Part shown: piece by piece, positions 25,243 to 33,470 of the stretch
How the letters are laid out: each line of letters opens with the position of its first letter
How positions within the stretch are numbered: the first letter of the stretch is position 1
NCBI RefSeq assembly: GCF_016900355.1
Contig: NZ_JACJKA010000013.1
Coordinates: 1 to 64,000 of the forward strand
DNA from: Bacteroides mediterraneensis
GTDB lineage: Bacteria > Bacteroidota > Bacteroidia > Bacteroidales > Bacteroidaceae
DNA length: 64,000 nucleotides
Direction of reading: 5' to 3'
The notes under the pieces: model-generated
Databases searched by the model: none
Seen by the model: only the letters and a program-made list of their open reading frames with translations
Told to the model about the DNA's origin: nothing
Program-made: the position numbers and the translations under genes

Positions 25243-25848
25243 TTATTCTTCCGGACCCGATTTTAAGGAGGTAATCAGATTGTATCTGTTTTCCTTGAGG
25301 TCTTGAAGAGAGTTCATCACTTTTTTTATGACCGCGTAGGGTGTTTGCTGGTCGGCCTTGATGGCAATGCGCAAGTCATGGTTCGTGGCACGTGCATTGC
25401 GCACCCATGCTTTGAACTGGTTGTCGATACTGTCACAAGGGATTCCCTGGTTTTTTAAGGTGCGGTCCTGCTGTTCTGTGCTAAGGGCCAGGAAAGATTT
25501 CATGTGGCTTATTGGTACTCCGAAAGTCTGGCACAAAGAAAATTTCTTTATTTCTTGCGGGGTAAATGAAAGCCCGTATTCCTTTCCCATTGCTTCTAAT
25601 GTGGCTGCCATGTCACTTTGCTTGTCAAGACTCATAAAGATTTTTCCATCAGGGCCTACCAGGATGGACATGATGTTTGTTTCGGGTATCTTTATTTCAG
25701 AAATTGATGCGGGAGTGACAACCTGCACAGGCTCTTTTTTCACAAAACTGGCTGTCAGCATGAAAAAAGTAAGCAGCAGTACGGTTACATCGCTCATGGC
25801 TGTCATGTCGATGAACATGCTTTTCTTCTGAATTTTAGCTCTACTCAT
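25243..25848 (-). CDS. ExbD-like biopolymer transport protein (first copy)
   Basis: The 201-residue protein has a short basic N-terminus, the ExbD transmembrane signature MFIDMTAMSDVTVLLLTFFMLTASF (about 11-35, proton-path aspartate in MSDV) and a long periplasmic domain. It is distinct from the ExbD downstream (different middle region), so they are paralogues rather than a recent duplication. It follows exbB by 63 bases and shares the transcript. Predicted to form the channel core with ExbB in the inner membrane. Confidence 0.92.
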   Translation of the reverse strand: MSRAKIQKKSMFIDMTAMSDVTVLLLTFFMLTASFVKKEPVQVVTPASISEIKIPETNIMSILVGPDGKIFMSLDKQSDMAATLEAMGKEYGLSFTPQEIKKFSLCQTFGVPISHMKSFLALSTEQQDRTLKNQGIPCDSIDNQFKAWVRNARATNHDLRIAIKADQQTPYAVIKKVMNSLQDLKENRYNLITSLKSGPEE

Positions 25849-25911
25849 AATTGAAAATTTTAAATCAAACTTCTGTTTCTGTCTGCATGAGGAAAACCTC
25901 GGCTGGCAGAA

Positions 25912-26718
25912 TTAATGAGTAGCTGCGAAAGTCTGTACAATGGAGAAGCCCACTTCGTCAAGGCTGTACGTCAGCTTGTCTATCTTGTTGGTGTAATAGT
26001 TATAGGAAATAACGGCCAGTGCACCGGTCAAGATACCAAATGCGGTGTTAATCAAGGCTTCAGAGATACCTGTAGACAATGCAACTGAGTCAGTACCTCC
26101 TCCGGCAGAAAGCGCGGCAAATGAACGGATCATACCGATTACGGTTCCCAGCAATCCCATCAAGGTGCCTAAGGTAGTGATGGTAGCGATGATAGGCAAG
26201 TTCTGCTGCATCATGGGAAGCTCAAGTGCGGTGGCTTCTTCCAGCTCTTTTTGTATGGCAAGAATTTTCTGGTCTTTCGCCAGTTCATTGTTCTGCTCCA
26301 TTTCGCGGTATTTACGGAGAGTGGAGCTCACTACATTGGCCACTGAGCCGCGCTGCTTGTCACATAATTCTTGTGCTTTCTCCATGTCTCCTTTATTCAA
26401 GGCATCTTTAATCTGCGCCACGAATTTGGAGAGCTTGCTTCTTCCGAAAGAGGCGCGAAGGGTAAAATAACGTTCTACGCTTAAGGTGAGCACAGTCAAC
26501 AAAAGAGTTTGGATAACAGGCACAATGATACCTCCTTTATAGATAGTTCCCAACATGTTTCCTGGAAGCGGATGATTGTTAGGGTCATTGTTCATGAAGT
26601 TGGCCGGGTTTCCAAACACAAAATGATAAATGCAAATGGCTACGATGAAACATGCGATGATGATTAAACCTGCGGATTCTATTCCTTTGAAAGATTGTTT
26701 TGAGTTATTCGTTTTCAT
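25912..26718 (-). CDS. ExbB/MotA/TolQ proton channel protein
   Basis: The 268-residue protein is an ExbB-type subunit: N-terminal helix (about 16-35), a second helix (about 60-82), a cytoplasmic region of about 100 residues with KALNKGDMEKAQELCDKQ-like helices, then two helices in the conserved block ATITTLGTLMGLLGTVIGMIRSF (about 178-200) and STGISEALINTAFGILTGALAVISYNYY (about 215-242), typical of the family. It is the first gene of the ten-gene run. With ExbD and TonB it forms the proton-powered machine for outer membrane transport. Confidence 0.95.
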   Translation of the reverse strand: MKTNNSKQSFKGIESAGLIIIACFIVAICIYHFVFGNPANFMNNDPNNHPLPGNMLGTIYKGGIIVPVIQTLLLTVLTLSVERYFTLRASFGRSKLSKFVAQIKDALNKGDMEKAQELCDKQRGSVANVVSSTLRKYREMEQNNELAKDQKILAIQKELEEATALELPMMQQNLPIIATITTLGTLMGLLGTVIGMIRSFAALSAGGGTDSVALSTGISEALINTAFGILTGALAVISYNYYTNKIDKLTYSLDEVGFSIVQTFAATH

Positions 26719-26870
26719 AATTTAATCGTTTTATAGAGTTTTGTTTTTTTTGAAAAGTTTAGACAATAAGTAACTGGCTTGCGTCAAGCATGTGAAGCAA
26801 GAAATCCATATCCACTCCGACACTTTGCAAGGGTGCCGGAGCAGTGAAAAACAACTAACCTATAAAACGG

Positions 26871-27290
26871 CTAAATAATGATTTTCCTCATGGCAAATAC
26901 ATAGTATTCGCATGAAGGAATCACACAATGAATGTTTGTTGAAGGGTAAAGGCTCTCCTTGTCCTTCAATAAACCTACCTCACGTAGGGAATGATAGAAT
27001 AATAATAAACGTAAGGAAAACTTGATGTTTTGTTCATCATTGCGCATCACACGTTCATCTAGCAATTTGTTGAATGAATGGTCGTGGGTAAGCGTGCCGA
27101 ACAAATCATGCGTTTTATCCAGAGTCGCATGGATAAAATGGAAGGTTTCGTCTGCATCCGTCTGGTTTGATACCGCAGATGAGGTCTGGGCATCATGGAA
27201 CGCATGGTTACATGAAACAGCCCCTGCCATCTCTACTCTCATAAAGATGACCGCCAGTAACAGCATTATTTTAAATATGGTCTGTTTCAT
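26871..27290 (-). CDS. Small exported protein of unknown function
   Basis: The 139-residue protein starts MKQTIFKIMLLLAVIFMRVEMAGA, a probable signal peptide. A longer frame from 27509 exists, but the promoter (27323-27354) lies inside that frame, so the ATG at 27288-27290 is preferred. The mature part is rich in His near the middle (ETFHFIHATLDKTHDLFGTLTHDHSFN) and Phe-Tyr near the end; no known domain is seen. A histidine cluster could hint at metal binding, but this is speculative. It stands between exbB and the NhaC antiporter, each transcribed independently. Confidence 0.65.
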   Translation of the reverse strand: MKQTIFKIMLLLAVIFMRVEMAGAVSCNHAFHDAQTSSAVSNQTDADETFHFIHATLDKTHDLFGTLTHDHSFNKLLDERVMRNDEQNIKFSLRLLLFYHSLREVGLLKDKESLYPSTNIHCVIPSCEYYVFAMRKIII

Positions 27291-27322
27291 ATATTCAATT
27301 TCTATTTTTACTAAAACTCCGG

Positions 27323-27354
27323 CAAATATAGATAATATTCTTAATCTGGGCAAA
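27323..27354 (-). promoter_or_regulatory. Promoter of the small exported protein gene
   Basis: On the minus strand TTTG (27351-27354) and TATATTTG (27323-27330) are exactly 20 bases apart. It lies 33 bases before the ATG at 27290. Confidence 0.7.
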
Positions 27355-27489
27355 ATATTGCTGGAATATTTCCTTTTAGTTTCAAGATTGAGAAGCTTGA
27401 ATACCTCATACTTTGCTATAATGACATTTCTTTTTGCTGAAATGTTCGCTGGAATGGAAACTTTCTCGCAAAAAATACTGAAAAATGCG

Positions 27490-27497
27490 TACCTTTG
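27490..27497 (+). promoter_or_regulatory. -7 box for the NhaC antiporter gene
   Basis: TACCTTTG matches TAnnTTTG and lies 20 bases before the ATG at 27517. It shows that the long upstream extension of this frame is not translated. Confidence 0.6.
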
Positions 27498-27516
27498 CAA
27501 AAAATACAAGAAAAGA

Positions 27517-28821
27517 ATGAATTTTCAGAAACTGACTCCTATCGTAAACAAACCAAACGCCTGGGCCTTAAGCCCGCTGGTGGTCTTTTTATGTATTTAT
27601 CTGTTAACTTCTCTTCTCATCAATGATTTCTACAAGATTCCTATCACAGTGGCATTTATGTTTTCTTCGATTTATGCCGTGGCCATTACGAAAGGGCTGA
27701 GCCTGAACGACCGTTTGCTACAGTATTCTACAGGGGCGGCCAACAAGAACATCATGCTGATGATTTGGATTTTCATTCTGGCTGGTGCCTTTGCACAGTC
27801 GGCACAGGCGATGGGGGCTATTGATGCGACGGTAAATCTGACTTTACAGCTGCTTCCGGGCAATCTGCTGTTGGCTGGAATCTTTCTGGCATCATGTTTC
27901 ATATCCCTGTCCATCGGTACCTCGGTCGGCACGATTGTAGCACTGACCCCTGTGGCTGTGGGTATTGCGGCCAAGACGGATGTCAGTGTGGTCTTCATGA
28001 CGGCGATAGTCGTGGGAGGTGCCTTTTTCGGTGATAACTTGTCTTTTATTTCCGATACGACCATTGCAGCGACCCGTACGCAAGGATGTGTGATGCGCGA
28101 CAAGTTCCGGGTGAATTCATTGATTGCCCTTCCGGCTGCCTTGCTGGTATTCGTGTATTATGTTATATATGGAAGCCATATTGAGGTGGTGCAGGATATT
28201 CCCCATGTAGAATGGATGAAAGTCATACCTTATATAATTGTGCTTGGAACGGCAGTGGCTGGTGTCAACGTATTGCTGGTACTGTTGCTGGGTCTGGTTT
28301 CTACGGGTATTGTAGGCATGGCATACGGTACATTCGATGTGTTCGGATGGTTTGGGGCTTTGGGTAAAGGGATGACGGGAATGGGTGAACTTATCATCAT
28401 AACCCTGATGGCCGGAGGAATGCTGGAGCTGATACGTTTTAACGGAGGTGTGGATTATGTGCTGCACCGTCTGACTCAGCATGTAAGAGGAAAACGAGGA
28501 GCCGAACTAAGTATCGCCGCACTGGTGAGCCTGGCCAATATCTGTACGGCCAATAATACGATTGCCATTATCACTGTGGGCCCATTGGCAAATGACATTG
28601 CCGAACAGTTCCGGGTAGACAAACGGAAGAGTGCCAGTATTCTCGATACCTTTTCGTGTGTGATTCAGGGTATTATCCCTTATGGTGCGCAACTCTTGAT
28701 TGCGGCCGAGCTTTCGGGTTTATCTCCTATCCACATCATAGGATACCTTTATTATCCCATGGCACTGGGAGTGGCGGCTGTGCTGAGCATTCTGTTGCGT
28801 TATCCTCGCCGGTATTCCTGA
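27517..28821 (+). CDS. NhaC-family Na+/H+ antiporter
   Basis: The 434-residue inner-membrane protein has about eleven helices and family NhaC features: TAIVVGGAFFGDNLSFISDTTIAATRTQG (about 165-193) carries the conserved GDNLSPISDTT-like motif, and SLANICTANNTIAIITVGPLA (about 336-356) the second half-site. It exchanges sodium for protons (or a related substrate such as malate/lactate in MleN-type members). The ATG at 27517 is chosen because the -7 box is just upstream. Stand-alone gene; the next gene at 28879 has its own -7 box. Confidence 0.92.
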   Translation: MNFQKLTPIVNKPNAWALSPLVVFLCIYLLTSLLINDFYKIPITVAFMFSSIYAVAITKGLSLNDRLLQYSTGAANKNIMLMIWIFILAGAFAQSAQAMGAIDATVNLTLQLLPGNLLLAGIFLASCFISLSIGTSVGTIVALTPVAVGIAAKTDVSVVFMTAIVVGGAFFGDNLSFISDTTIAATRTQGCVMRDKFRVNSLIALPAALLVFVYYVIYGSHIEVVQDIPHVEWMKVIPYIIVLGTAVAGVNVLLVLLLGLVSTGIVGMAYGTFDVFGWFGALGKGMTGMGELIIITLMAGGMLELIRFNGGVDYVLHRLTQHVRGKRGAELSIAALVSLANICTANNTIAIITVGPLANDIAEQFRVDKRKSASILDTFSCVIQGIIPYGAQLLIAAELSGLSPIHIIGYLYYPMALGVAAVLSILLRYPRRYS

Positions 28822-28845
28822 TCAGGTTGTTTTCATCGTATTGTA

Positions 28846-28853
28846 TAATTTTG
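28846..28853 (+). promoter_or_regulatory. -7 box for the DUF4286-ruvC run
   Basis: TAATTTTG matches TAnnTTTG, 25 bases before the ATG at 28879. A TTG at 28827-28829 is 16 bases upstream, shorter than usual. Confidence 0.5.
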
Positions 28854-28878
28854 TAATCGGATTAAAATAAGAAGATAT

Positions 28879-29184
28879 ATGCTGATTTATAATACTACTT
28901 TTCATGTAGAGATGGGTGATGCCCGTAATTTTGTGATATGGTTGAATGAATTCTACATTCCGGAAGTGGAAAAATCGGGTGAACTGAAAAATCCCCGTAT
29001 CCTGCGTATCTTGAGCCATAAGGAGCAGGACAGTGAATGCTTTTCACTCCAGTGGGAAGTGGAAGACAGCGCGACGTTGCATCGTTGGCATGTAAAGCAG
29101 GGGGCTGCCTTGAATACGGAGATGATGAAAGTGTTCAAGGATAAGGTCATCGGTTTCCCCACATTAATGGAGGTAATAAGGTGA
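28879..29184 (+). CDS. DUF4286 family protein
   Basis: The 101-residue cytoplasmic protein starts [11 protein letters not shown], the typical opening of the DUF4286 family, and has an alpha-beta fold (ferredoxin-like by pattern). Function is unknown. It overlaps ruvC by 4 bases (GTGA), a pairing with ruvC that is common in Bacteroidetes. Confidence 0.9.
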   Translation: MLIYNTTFHVEMGDARNFVIWLNEFYIPEVEKSGELKNPRILRILSHKEQDSECFSLQWEVEDSATLHRWHVKQGAALNTEMMKVFKDKVIGFPTLMEVIR

Positions 29185-29750
29185 TACAGCCGGTTAAGGA
29201 AAAAATCATTCTCGGTATCGACCCGGGTACGAACATCATGGGATACGGGGTACTGAAGGTGACGGGTGTCAAACCGGAAGTGATGACACTCGGCGTCATC
29301 GACCTGCGTAAATGCGGCGACTCGTATCTGAAGCTGAAACACATTTATGAGCGCGTGCAGGGTATCATTTCTTCGTACCTGCCCGATGAACTGGCCATCG
29401 AGGCGCCGTTTTTCGGAAAGAACGTACAGTCCATGCTGAAGCTGGGACGGGCGCAGGGGGTGGCCATCGTGGCAGCCCTGATGCGCGATATTCCGGTGAC
29501 GGAGTATGCACCGCTGAAAATCAAGATGGCCATCACCGGCAACGGGCAGGCCAGCAAGGAGCAGGTGGCCGACATGCTGAAACGGATGTTGCACATTCCC
29601 GATTCGGAGATGGGACCTTTCATGGATGCCACCGATGCGTTGGGAGCAGCTTACTGCCATTACCTGCAGATGGGACGTCCGGAAATGCCGAAAGCGTATT
29701 CCAGTTGGAAAGATTTTATTGCCAAGAATCCGGAACGCATTAAAAAATAG
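29181..29750 (+). CDS. ruvC: Holliday junction resolvase RuvC
   Basis: RuvC cuts Holliday junctions with RuvAB. The 189-residue protein has the catalytic acids in [14 protein letters not shown] (Asp-13 near the start), [11 protein letters not shown] (Glu, near 73), and the C-terminal [14 protein letters not shown] (two Asp near 150). Length is close to the family. It begins at the GTG 29181, whose overlap with the stop of DUF4286 (GTGA) indicates coupled translation. No ruvA or ruvB is in the window. Confidence 0.96.
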   Translation: MIQPVKEKIILGIDPGTNIMGYGVLKVTGVKPEVMTLGVIDLRKCGDSYLKLKHIYERVQGIISSYLPDELAIEAPFFGKNVQSMLKLGRAQGVAIVAALMRDIPVTEYAPLKIKMAITGNGQASKEQVADMLKRMLHIPDSEMGPFMDATDALGAAYCHYLQMGRPEMPKAYSSWKDFIAKNPERIKK

Positions 29751-29762
29751 GAGAAAAGAAAT

Positions 29763-31832
29763 ATGAAACTGAAGCATCTTGTCGTAATGTCAATGATGAC
29801 AGTGGCAGCGGGATGTACATCCTCGCACCAGGATGCACAGACGACGTTCGACAAATATCCGGTGTACGACGGTGAATGGGAGGAAATGGTGTATGCCCCT
29901 TCCGTCACGAAGTTTTCGCTTTGGGCACCTACGGCACAGGAGGTGCGGGTGTTGCTCTATGAGAAAGGGCAGGGAGGCTCGGCCTACCGGATGGTGAAGA
30001 TGGAGCCGGCATCCGACGGGATGTGGCAGGCCCGGGTGGACGAAGACCTGAAAGGGAAGTTCTATACGTTCAACGTGAAGATTGACGACGTATGGCAGGG
30101 AGATACTCCCGGACTGCTGGCCAAGGCGGTGGGGGTGAACGGCGACCGGGCAGCCATCATCGACTGGGGTGCGACGAACCCGAAGGGGTGGAACGAAGAT
30201 AAGCGTCCGCTGTTGAAGCGTTTTTCGGATATCATCATTTATGAATTGCACCACCGGGATTTTTCCATCGATACGGTGGCGGGTATTCATAACCGGGGCA
30301 AGTTTCTGGCACTCACGGAAGAGGGTACAAAGACTTATCTGGGGGAGAAGACGGGGCTCGACCATCTGAAGGAACTGGGGGTGACTCACGTACAGCTGTT
30401 GCCGTCGTTCGACTTTTCGTCGGTGGACGAAACGAAGCTCGATAAGCCGCAGTACAACTGGGGTTATGACCCGAAAAACTATAACGTGCCGGAAGGTTCG
30501 TATGCCACCGATCCTTATAAGCCGGATGTGCGTATCCGGGAATTCAAGCAGATGGTGATGGCCCTTCACCGGGCGGGTATCCGGGTGGTGATGGATGTGG
30601 TGTACAACCATACCGCGATTATAAAAGGAAGCAACTTCGAACGCACGGTACCTGGGTATTTTTATCGGACGGATGACGAAGGGAAATGGGCCAATGCTTC
30701 GGGCTGCGGCAATGAGACGGCCAGTGAGCGTCCCATGATGCGGCGTTTCATGATTGAGTCGGTCTGCTATTGGGCCAGGGAATACCATATCGACGGTTTC
30801 CGCTTCGACCTGATGGGCATCCATGACATCGAAACGATGAACGAAATTCGCCGGGCACTCGACCGGATTGATCCTACGATTTATATTTATGGAGAAGGCT
30901 GGGCAGCCAATCGTCCGCAATTGCCAGACAGCCTGCTGGCCATGAAGAAGAACGCGCCGCAGCTTCCGCATATCGGTATGTTTTGTGACGAGATGCGCGA
31001 TGCATTGCGTGGTCCTTGGAACGATGAATCCAAAGGTGCGTTTGTCATCGGCCGTATGGGGCATGCGGCGGGTGTGAAGTTCGGATTGGTAGGAGGCACT
31101 GCCCATCCGCAGCTGTCGGTAAAGCATGCAGCTGCATCTGTGCAGAGTACAACCCTTGCGGATAGTCTGACGGAAGATTCACTGGCCACGGTAAAGGCGG
31201 AGAGGGAGCTTCATTTTTGGGCTACGCAGCCCGACCAGCTCATCAGTTACGTGAGCTGTCACGACGACCTCTGCCTGGCTGATCGATTGAAAACGACCTT
31301 GCCGGGACTTTCGGAGCAGGAGATGAATGCACTGGCCAAGCTGGCGGCTACGGCGGTATTCACGTCGCAGGGCATTCCGTTCTGGTATGCAGGGGATGAG
31401 ATTCTGCGTGATAAGCAGGGAGTGGTCAATTCTTACAAGAGCCCGGATGCCGTCAATGCCATCGACTGGCGGAGAAAGACTTCACATCATGATTTCTTTG
31501 ATTACGTGCGCGGATTGATAGCCATGCGTAAGGCGCATCCTTCATTCTGTATGGGTGATGCTTCACTGATAGCCAAGCACTTGGAGTTCTTGCCGACACC
31601 AGCCAGCAATGTAGTGGCTTTTCGTATCAAGGGAAGTCCGGCGGGTGATTCGTGGCTGAATACGGTGGTGGTGCTTAACGCACGTACGGAACCAGTGCAG
31701 GTCAATGTGCCCGAAGGACGTTATTGGATAGCCTGTCGCGACGGACGTGTGGACAATGTGCTGGGACTGGGTACGCTGACGGGCAATGTGCTCACGGTAG
31801 CTCCCCGTACGGCCATGATTGTGCATCAGTAA
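29763..31832 (+). CDS. Type I pullulanase, lipoprotein
   Basis: Pullulanases cut alpha-1,6 bonds in pullulan and starch. The 689-residue protein has a lipoprotein signal (MTVAAGC, cysteine near 18), an N-terminal CBM48-like domain (about 40-135, with FSLWAPTAQEVRVLLYE), then a GH13 barrel. Motifs: YNWGYDPKNYNVPEGSY (about 230-246, hallmark of type I pullulanase), DVVYNHT (near 280), the nucleophile region DGFRFDLMG (near 345), acid/base YGEGW (near 378), and SCHDDLCL (near 498), where the usual HDN reads HDD. It sits 12 bases after ruvC, with a 41-base gap to the ABC gene. Secreted starch use is inferred. Confidence 0.93.
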   Translation: MKLKHLVVMSMMTVAAGCTSSHQDAQTTFDKYPVYDGEWEEMVYAPSVTKFSLWAPTAQEVRVLLYEKGQGGSAYRMVKMEPASDGMWQARVDEDLKGKFYTFNVKIDDVWQGDTPGLLAKAVGVNGDRAAIIDWGATNPKGWNEDKRPLLKRFSDIIIYELHHRDFSIDTVAGIHNRGKFLALTEEGTKTYLGEKTGLDHLKELGVTHVQLLPSFDFSSVDETKLDKPQYNWGYDPKNYNVPEGSYATDPYKPDVRIREFKQMVMALHRAGIRVVMDVVYNHTAIIKGSNFERTVPGYFYRTDDEGKWANASGCGNETASERPMMRRFMIESVCYWAREYHIDGFRFDLMGIHDIETMNEIRRALDRIDPTIYIYGEGWAANRPQLPDSLLAMKKNAPQLPHIGMFCDEMRDALRGPWNDESKGAFVIGRMGHAAGVKFGLVGGTAHPQLSVKHAAASVQSTTLADSLTEDSLATVKAERELHFWATQPDQLISYVSCHDDLCLADRLKTTLPGLSEQEMNALAKLAATAVFTSQGIPFWYAGDEILRDKQGVVNSYKSPDAVNAIDWRRKTSHHDFFDYVRGLIAMRKAHPSFCMGDASLIAKHLEFLPTPASNVVAFRIKGSPAGDSWLNTVVVLNARTEPVQVNVPEGRYWIACRDGRVDNVLGLGTLTGNVLTVAPRTAMIVHQ

Positions 31833-31873
31833 GAAACAACGACATAGAAACAATTATAAAACTAAAAAAGACA

Positions 31874-33325
31874 ATGCAGAATGTAATTACAATTGAGAAC
31901 GGGGTGACTCGCCATCCGCTTTACCGGATGAAGGAGCCCATCAACCTGCAGATAGCTGCGGGAGAACATGTGGCCATAGTGGGACCGAATGGAGCTGGAA
32001 AGAGTTTGCTGGTCGACACAATTACCGGCCGCTATCCGTTGCTGATGAATGAGGTGAAGTATGATTTTTCTCCCTCAAAATCAAAAATGGCTTGTGACAA
32101 CATCAAATACATCACTTTCCGCGATTCGTATGGAGATGCCGACGGAAATTATTATTACCAGCAGCGATGGAACTCGCACGACTTGGACGATACGCCCATC
32201 GTGGCCGATTTACTGCCGGAGTGCAAGGATGAACAGCTCCGGAAGACACTCTATGACTTGTTTGGTATCGAAGAAATGCTGGGTAAGCATATCATTTTGC
32301 TTTCCAGTGGAGAACTCCGCAAGTTCCAGCTGACCAAGACGTTGCTGAGCGGTCCGCGGGTGTTGATTATGGACAATCCTTTCATCGGTCTGGATGCACG
32401 GACACGTGGCTTGTTGCATACGTTGCTGGGCAAGCTGACGGAGATGACGGACTTGCAGGTGATTTTGGTCTTGTCGAAGACGGACGATATCCCGACATTC
32501 ATTACGCACGTGATACCGGTGGAAGACCGTCACTGTGGACCGAAAATCACGTTGCAGGAATATCTGGCTCACCGGGAACCGGCGCCGGCCCATGTGCTGT
32601 CCGACGAGAAACGGCAGCGGATATTGGATTTGCCGTATGCGGACAACCTGTATCATACGGAACACATTGTGGATTTGAACAAGGTAAGCATCCGTTACGG
32701 GGAACGGGTGATTCTGAAAGATCTTGACTGGACGGTGAAGTGTGGAGAGAAATGGGCACTCAGCGGGGAGAACGGAGCTGGAAAGTCTACGTTGCTGAGC
32801 TTGATTTGTGCCGATAATCCGCAGAGTTATGCCTGCGACATTACGTTGTTTGGACGTAAACGGGGCAGTGGTGAGAGTATCTGGGAAATCAAGAAGCACA
32901 TCGGTTATGTAAGTCCGGAAATGCACCGTGCCTATTTGAAGAATCTGCCGGCCATTGACATTGTGGCCAGCGGTCTGCACGATTCCATCGGCTTGTATCG
33001 CAAGACACAGGCAAAGGATGTGGACACGTGCGTGTGGTGGATGGACATCTTTGGCGTTGCCGACCTGAAAGACCGCAGTTTCCTGCAACTCTCCAGTGGA
33101 GAACAGCGTATGGTGTTGTTGGCCCGTGCGTTTGTCAAAGACCCTGAACTGCTGATTCTGGACGAGCCTTTGCACGGTTTGGATATGCGTAACCGCCGGT
33201 TGGTGAAGGATGTCATCGAGGCTTTCTGTGGCCGGAAGGACAAGACCTTGATTATGGTGACGCACTATCAGGAGGAACTTCCGTCTACCATTACCAACTC
33301 GTTGTTCTTGAAGCGGAACAAATAA
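31874..33325 (+). CDS. Tandem ABC ATPase, ModF/PhrA-like
   Basis: The 483-residue soluble protein contains two ABC domains. First: Walker A GPNGAGKS (near 35), signature LLSSGELRKFQL (near 148), Walker B VLIMDNPFIGLD (about 167). Second: Walker A GENGAGKST (near 302), signature LQLSSGEQRMVLL (near 410), Walker B LLILDEPLHGLD (near 431). No membrane helix is present. It resembles E. coli ModF (photorepair protein PhrA), whose role is not settled. The frame runs upstream into the pullulanase gene, but the ATG at 31874 is the first plausible start after the pullulanase stop. Ends before a strong inverted repeat. Confidence 0.9.
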   Translation: MQNVITIENGVTRHPLYRMKEPINLQIAAGEHVAIVGPNGAGKSLLVDTITGRYPLLMNEVKYDFSPSKSKMACDNIKYITFRDSYGDADGNYYYQQRWNSHDLDDTPIVADLLPECKDEQLRKTLYDLFGIEEMLGKHIILLSSGELRKFQLTKTLLSGPRVLIMDNPFIGLDARTRGLLHTLLGKLTEMTDLQVILVLSKTDDIPTFITHVIPVEDRHCGPKITLQEYLAHREPAPAHVLSDEKRQRILDLPYADNLYHTEHIVDLNKVSIRYGERVILKDLDWTVKCGEKWALSGENGAGKSTLLSLICADNPQSYACDITLFGRKRGSGESIWEIKKHIGYVSPEMHRAYLKNLPAIDIVASGLHDSIGLYRKTQAKDVDTCVWWMDIFGVADLKDRSFLQLSSGEQRMVLLARAFVKDPELLILDEPLHGLDMRNRRLVKDVIEAFCGRKDKTLIMVTHYQEELPSTITNSLFLKRNK

Positions 33326-33371
33326 GCGAGTGGGCTTCTTTTTGAATATCTCCAACAAGGTTTTTTGATAT

Positions 33372-33432
33372 AGGAATCCCCTTATTTTTCTCTTTCTTAT
33401 TAAAAGGAAGGTGGAAAAATAAGGGGATTCCT
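33372..33432. terminator. Perfect 19-bp inverted repeat between convergent genes
   Basis: AGGAATCCCCTTATTTTTC (33372-33390) pairs perfectly with its complement (33414-33432) around 23 bases. It sits midway between the ABC gene and the convergent nitronate monooxygenase gene. On the plus strand it is followed by TTTGTAAAT, not a good T-run, so it may end transcripts poorly or act as an mRNA 3' structure on both sides. Confidence 0.6.
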
Positions 33433-33470
33433 TTGTAAATATCCTCGAATTCAGAAGCCTTTAAGACCTT

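Noticed and set aside
27291-27509. Long N-terminal extension of the small exported protein
   Set aside because: A good promoter (27323-27354) lies inside it, and the shorter form starts with a signal peptide.
27022-27516. Long N-terminal extension of the NhaC protein
   Set aside because: It would cross the -7 box at 27490 and the gene on the other strand, and the extension lacks membrane or family character; the ATG at 27517 is the start.
29790-31127. Minus-strand frame of 445 codons opposite the pullulanase gene
   Set aside because: It is the antisense shadow of a well-supported GH13 gene in a high-G+C stretch; no domain or start signal supports it.
32210-33358. Minus-strand frame of 382 codons opposite the ModF-like gene
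   Set aside because: It is a shadow of a gene with two clear ABC domains and has no recognisable motif.
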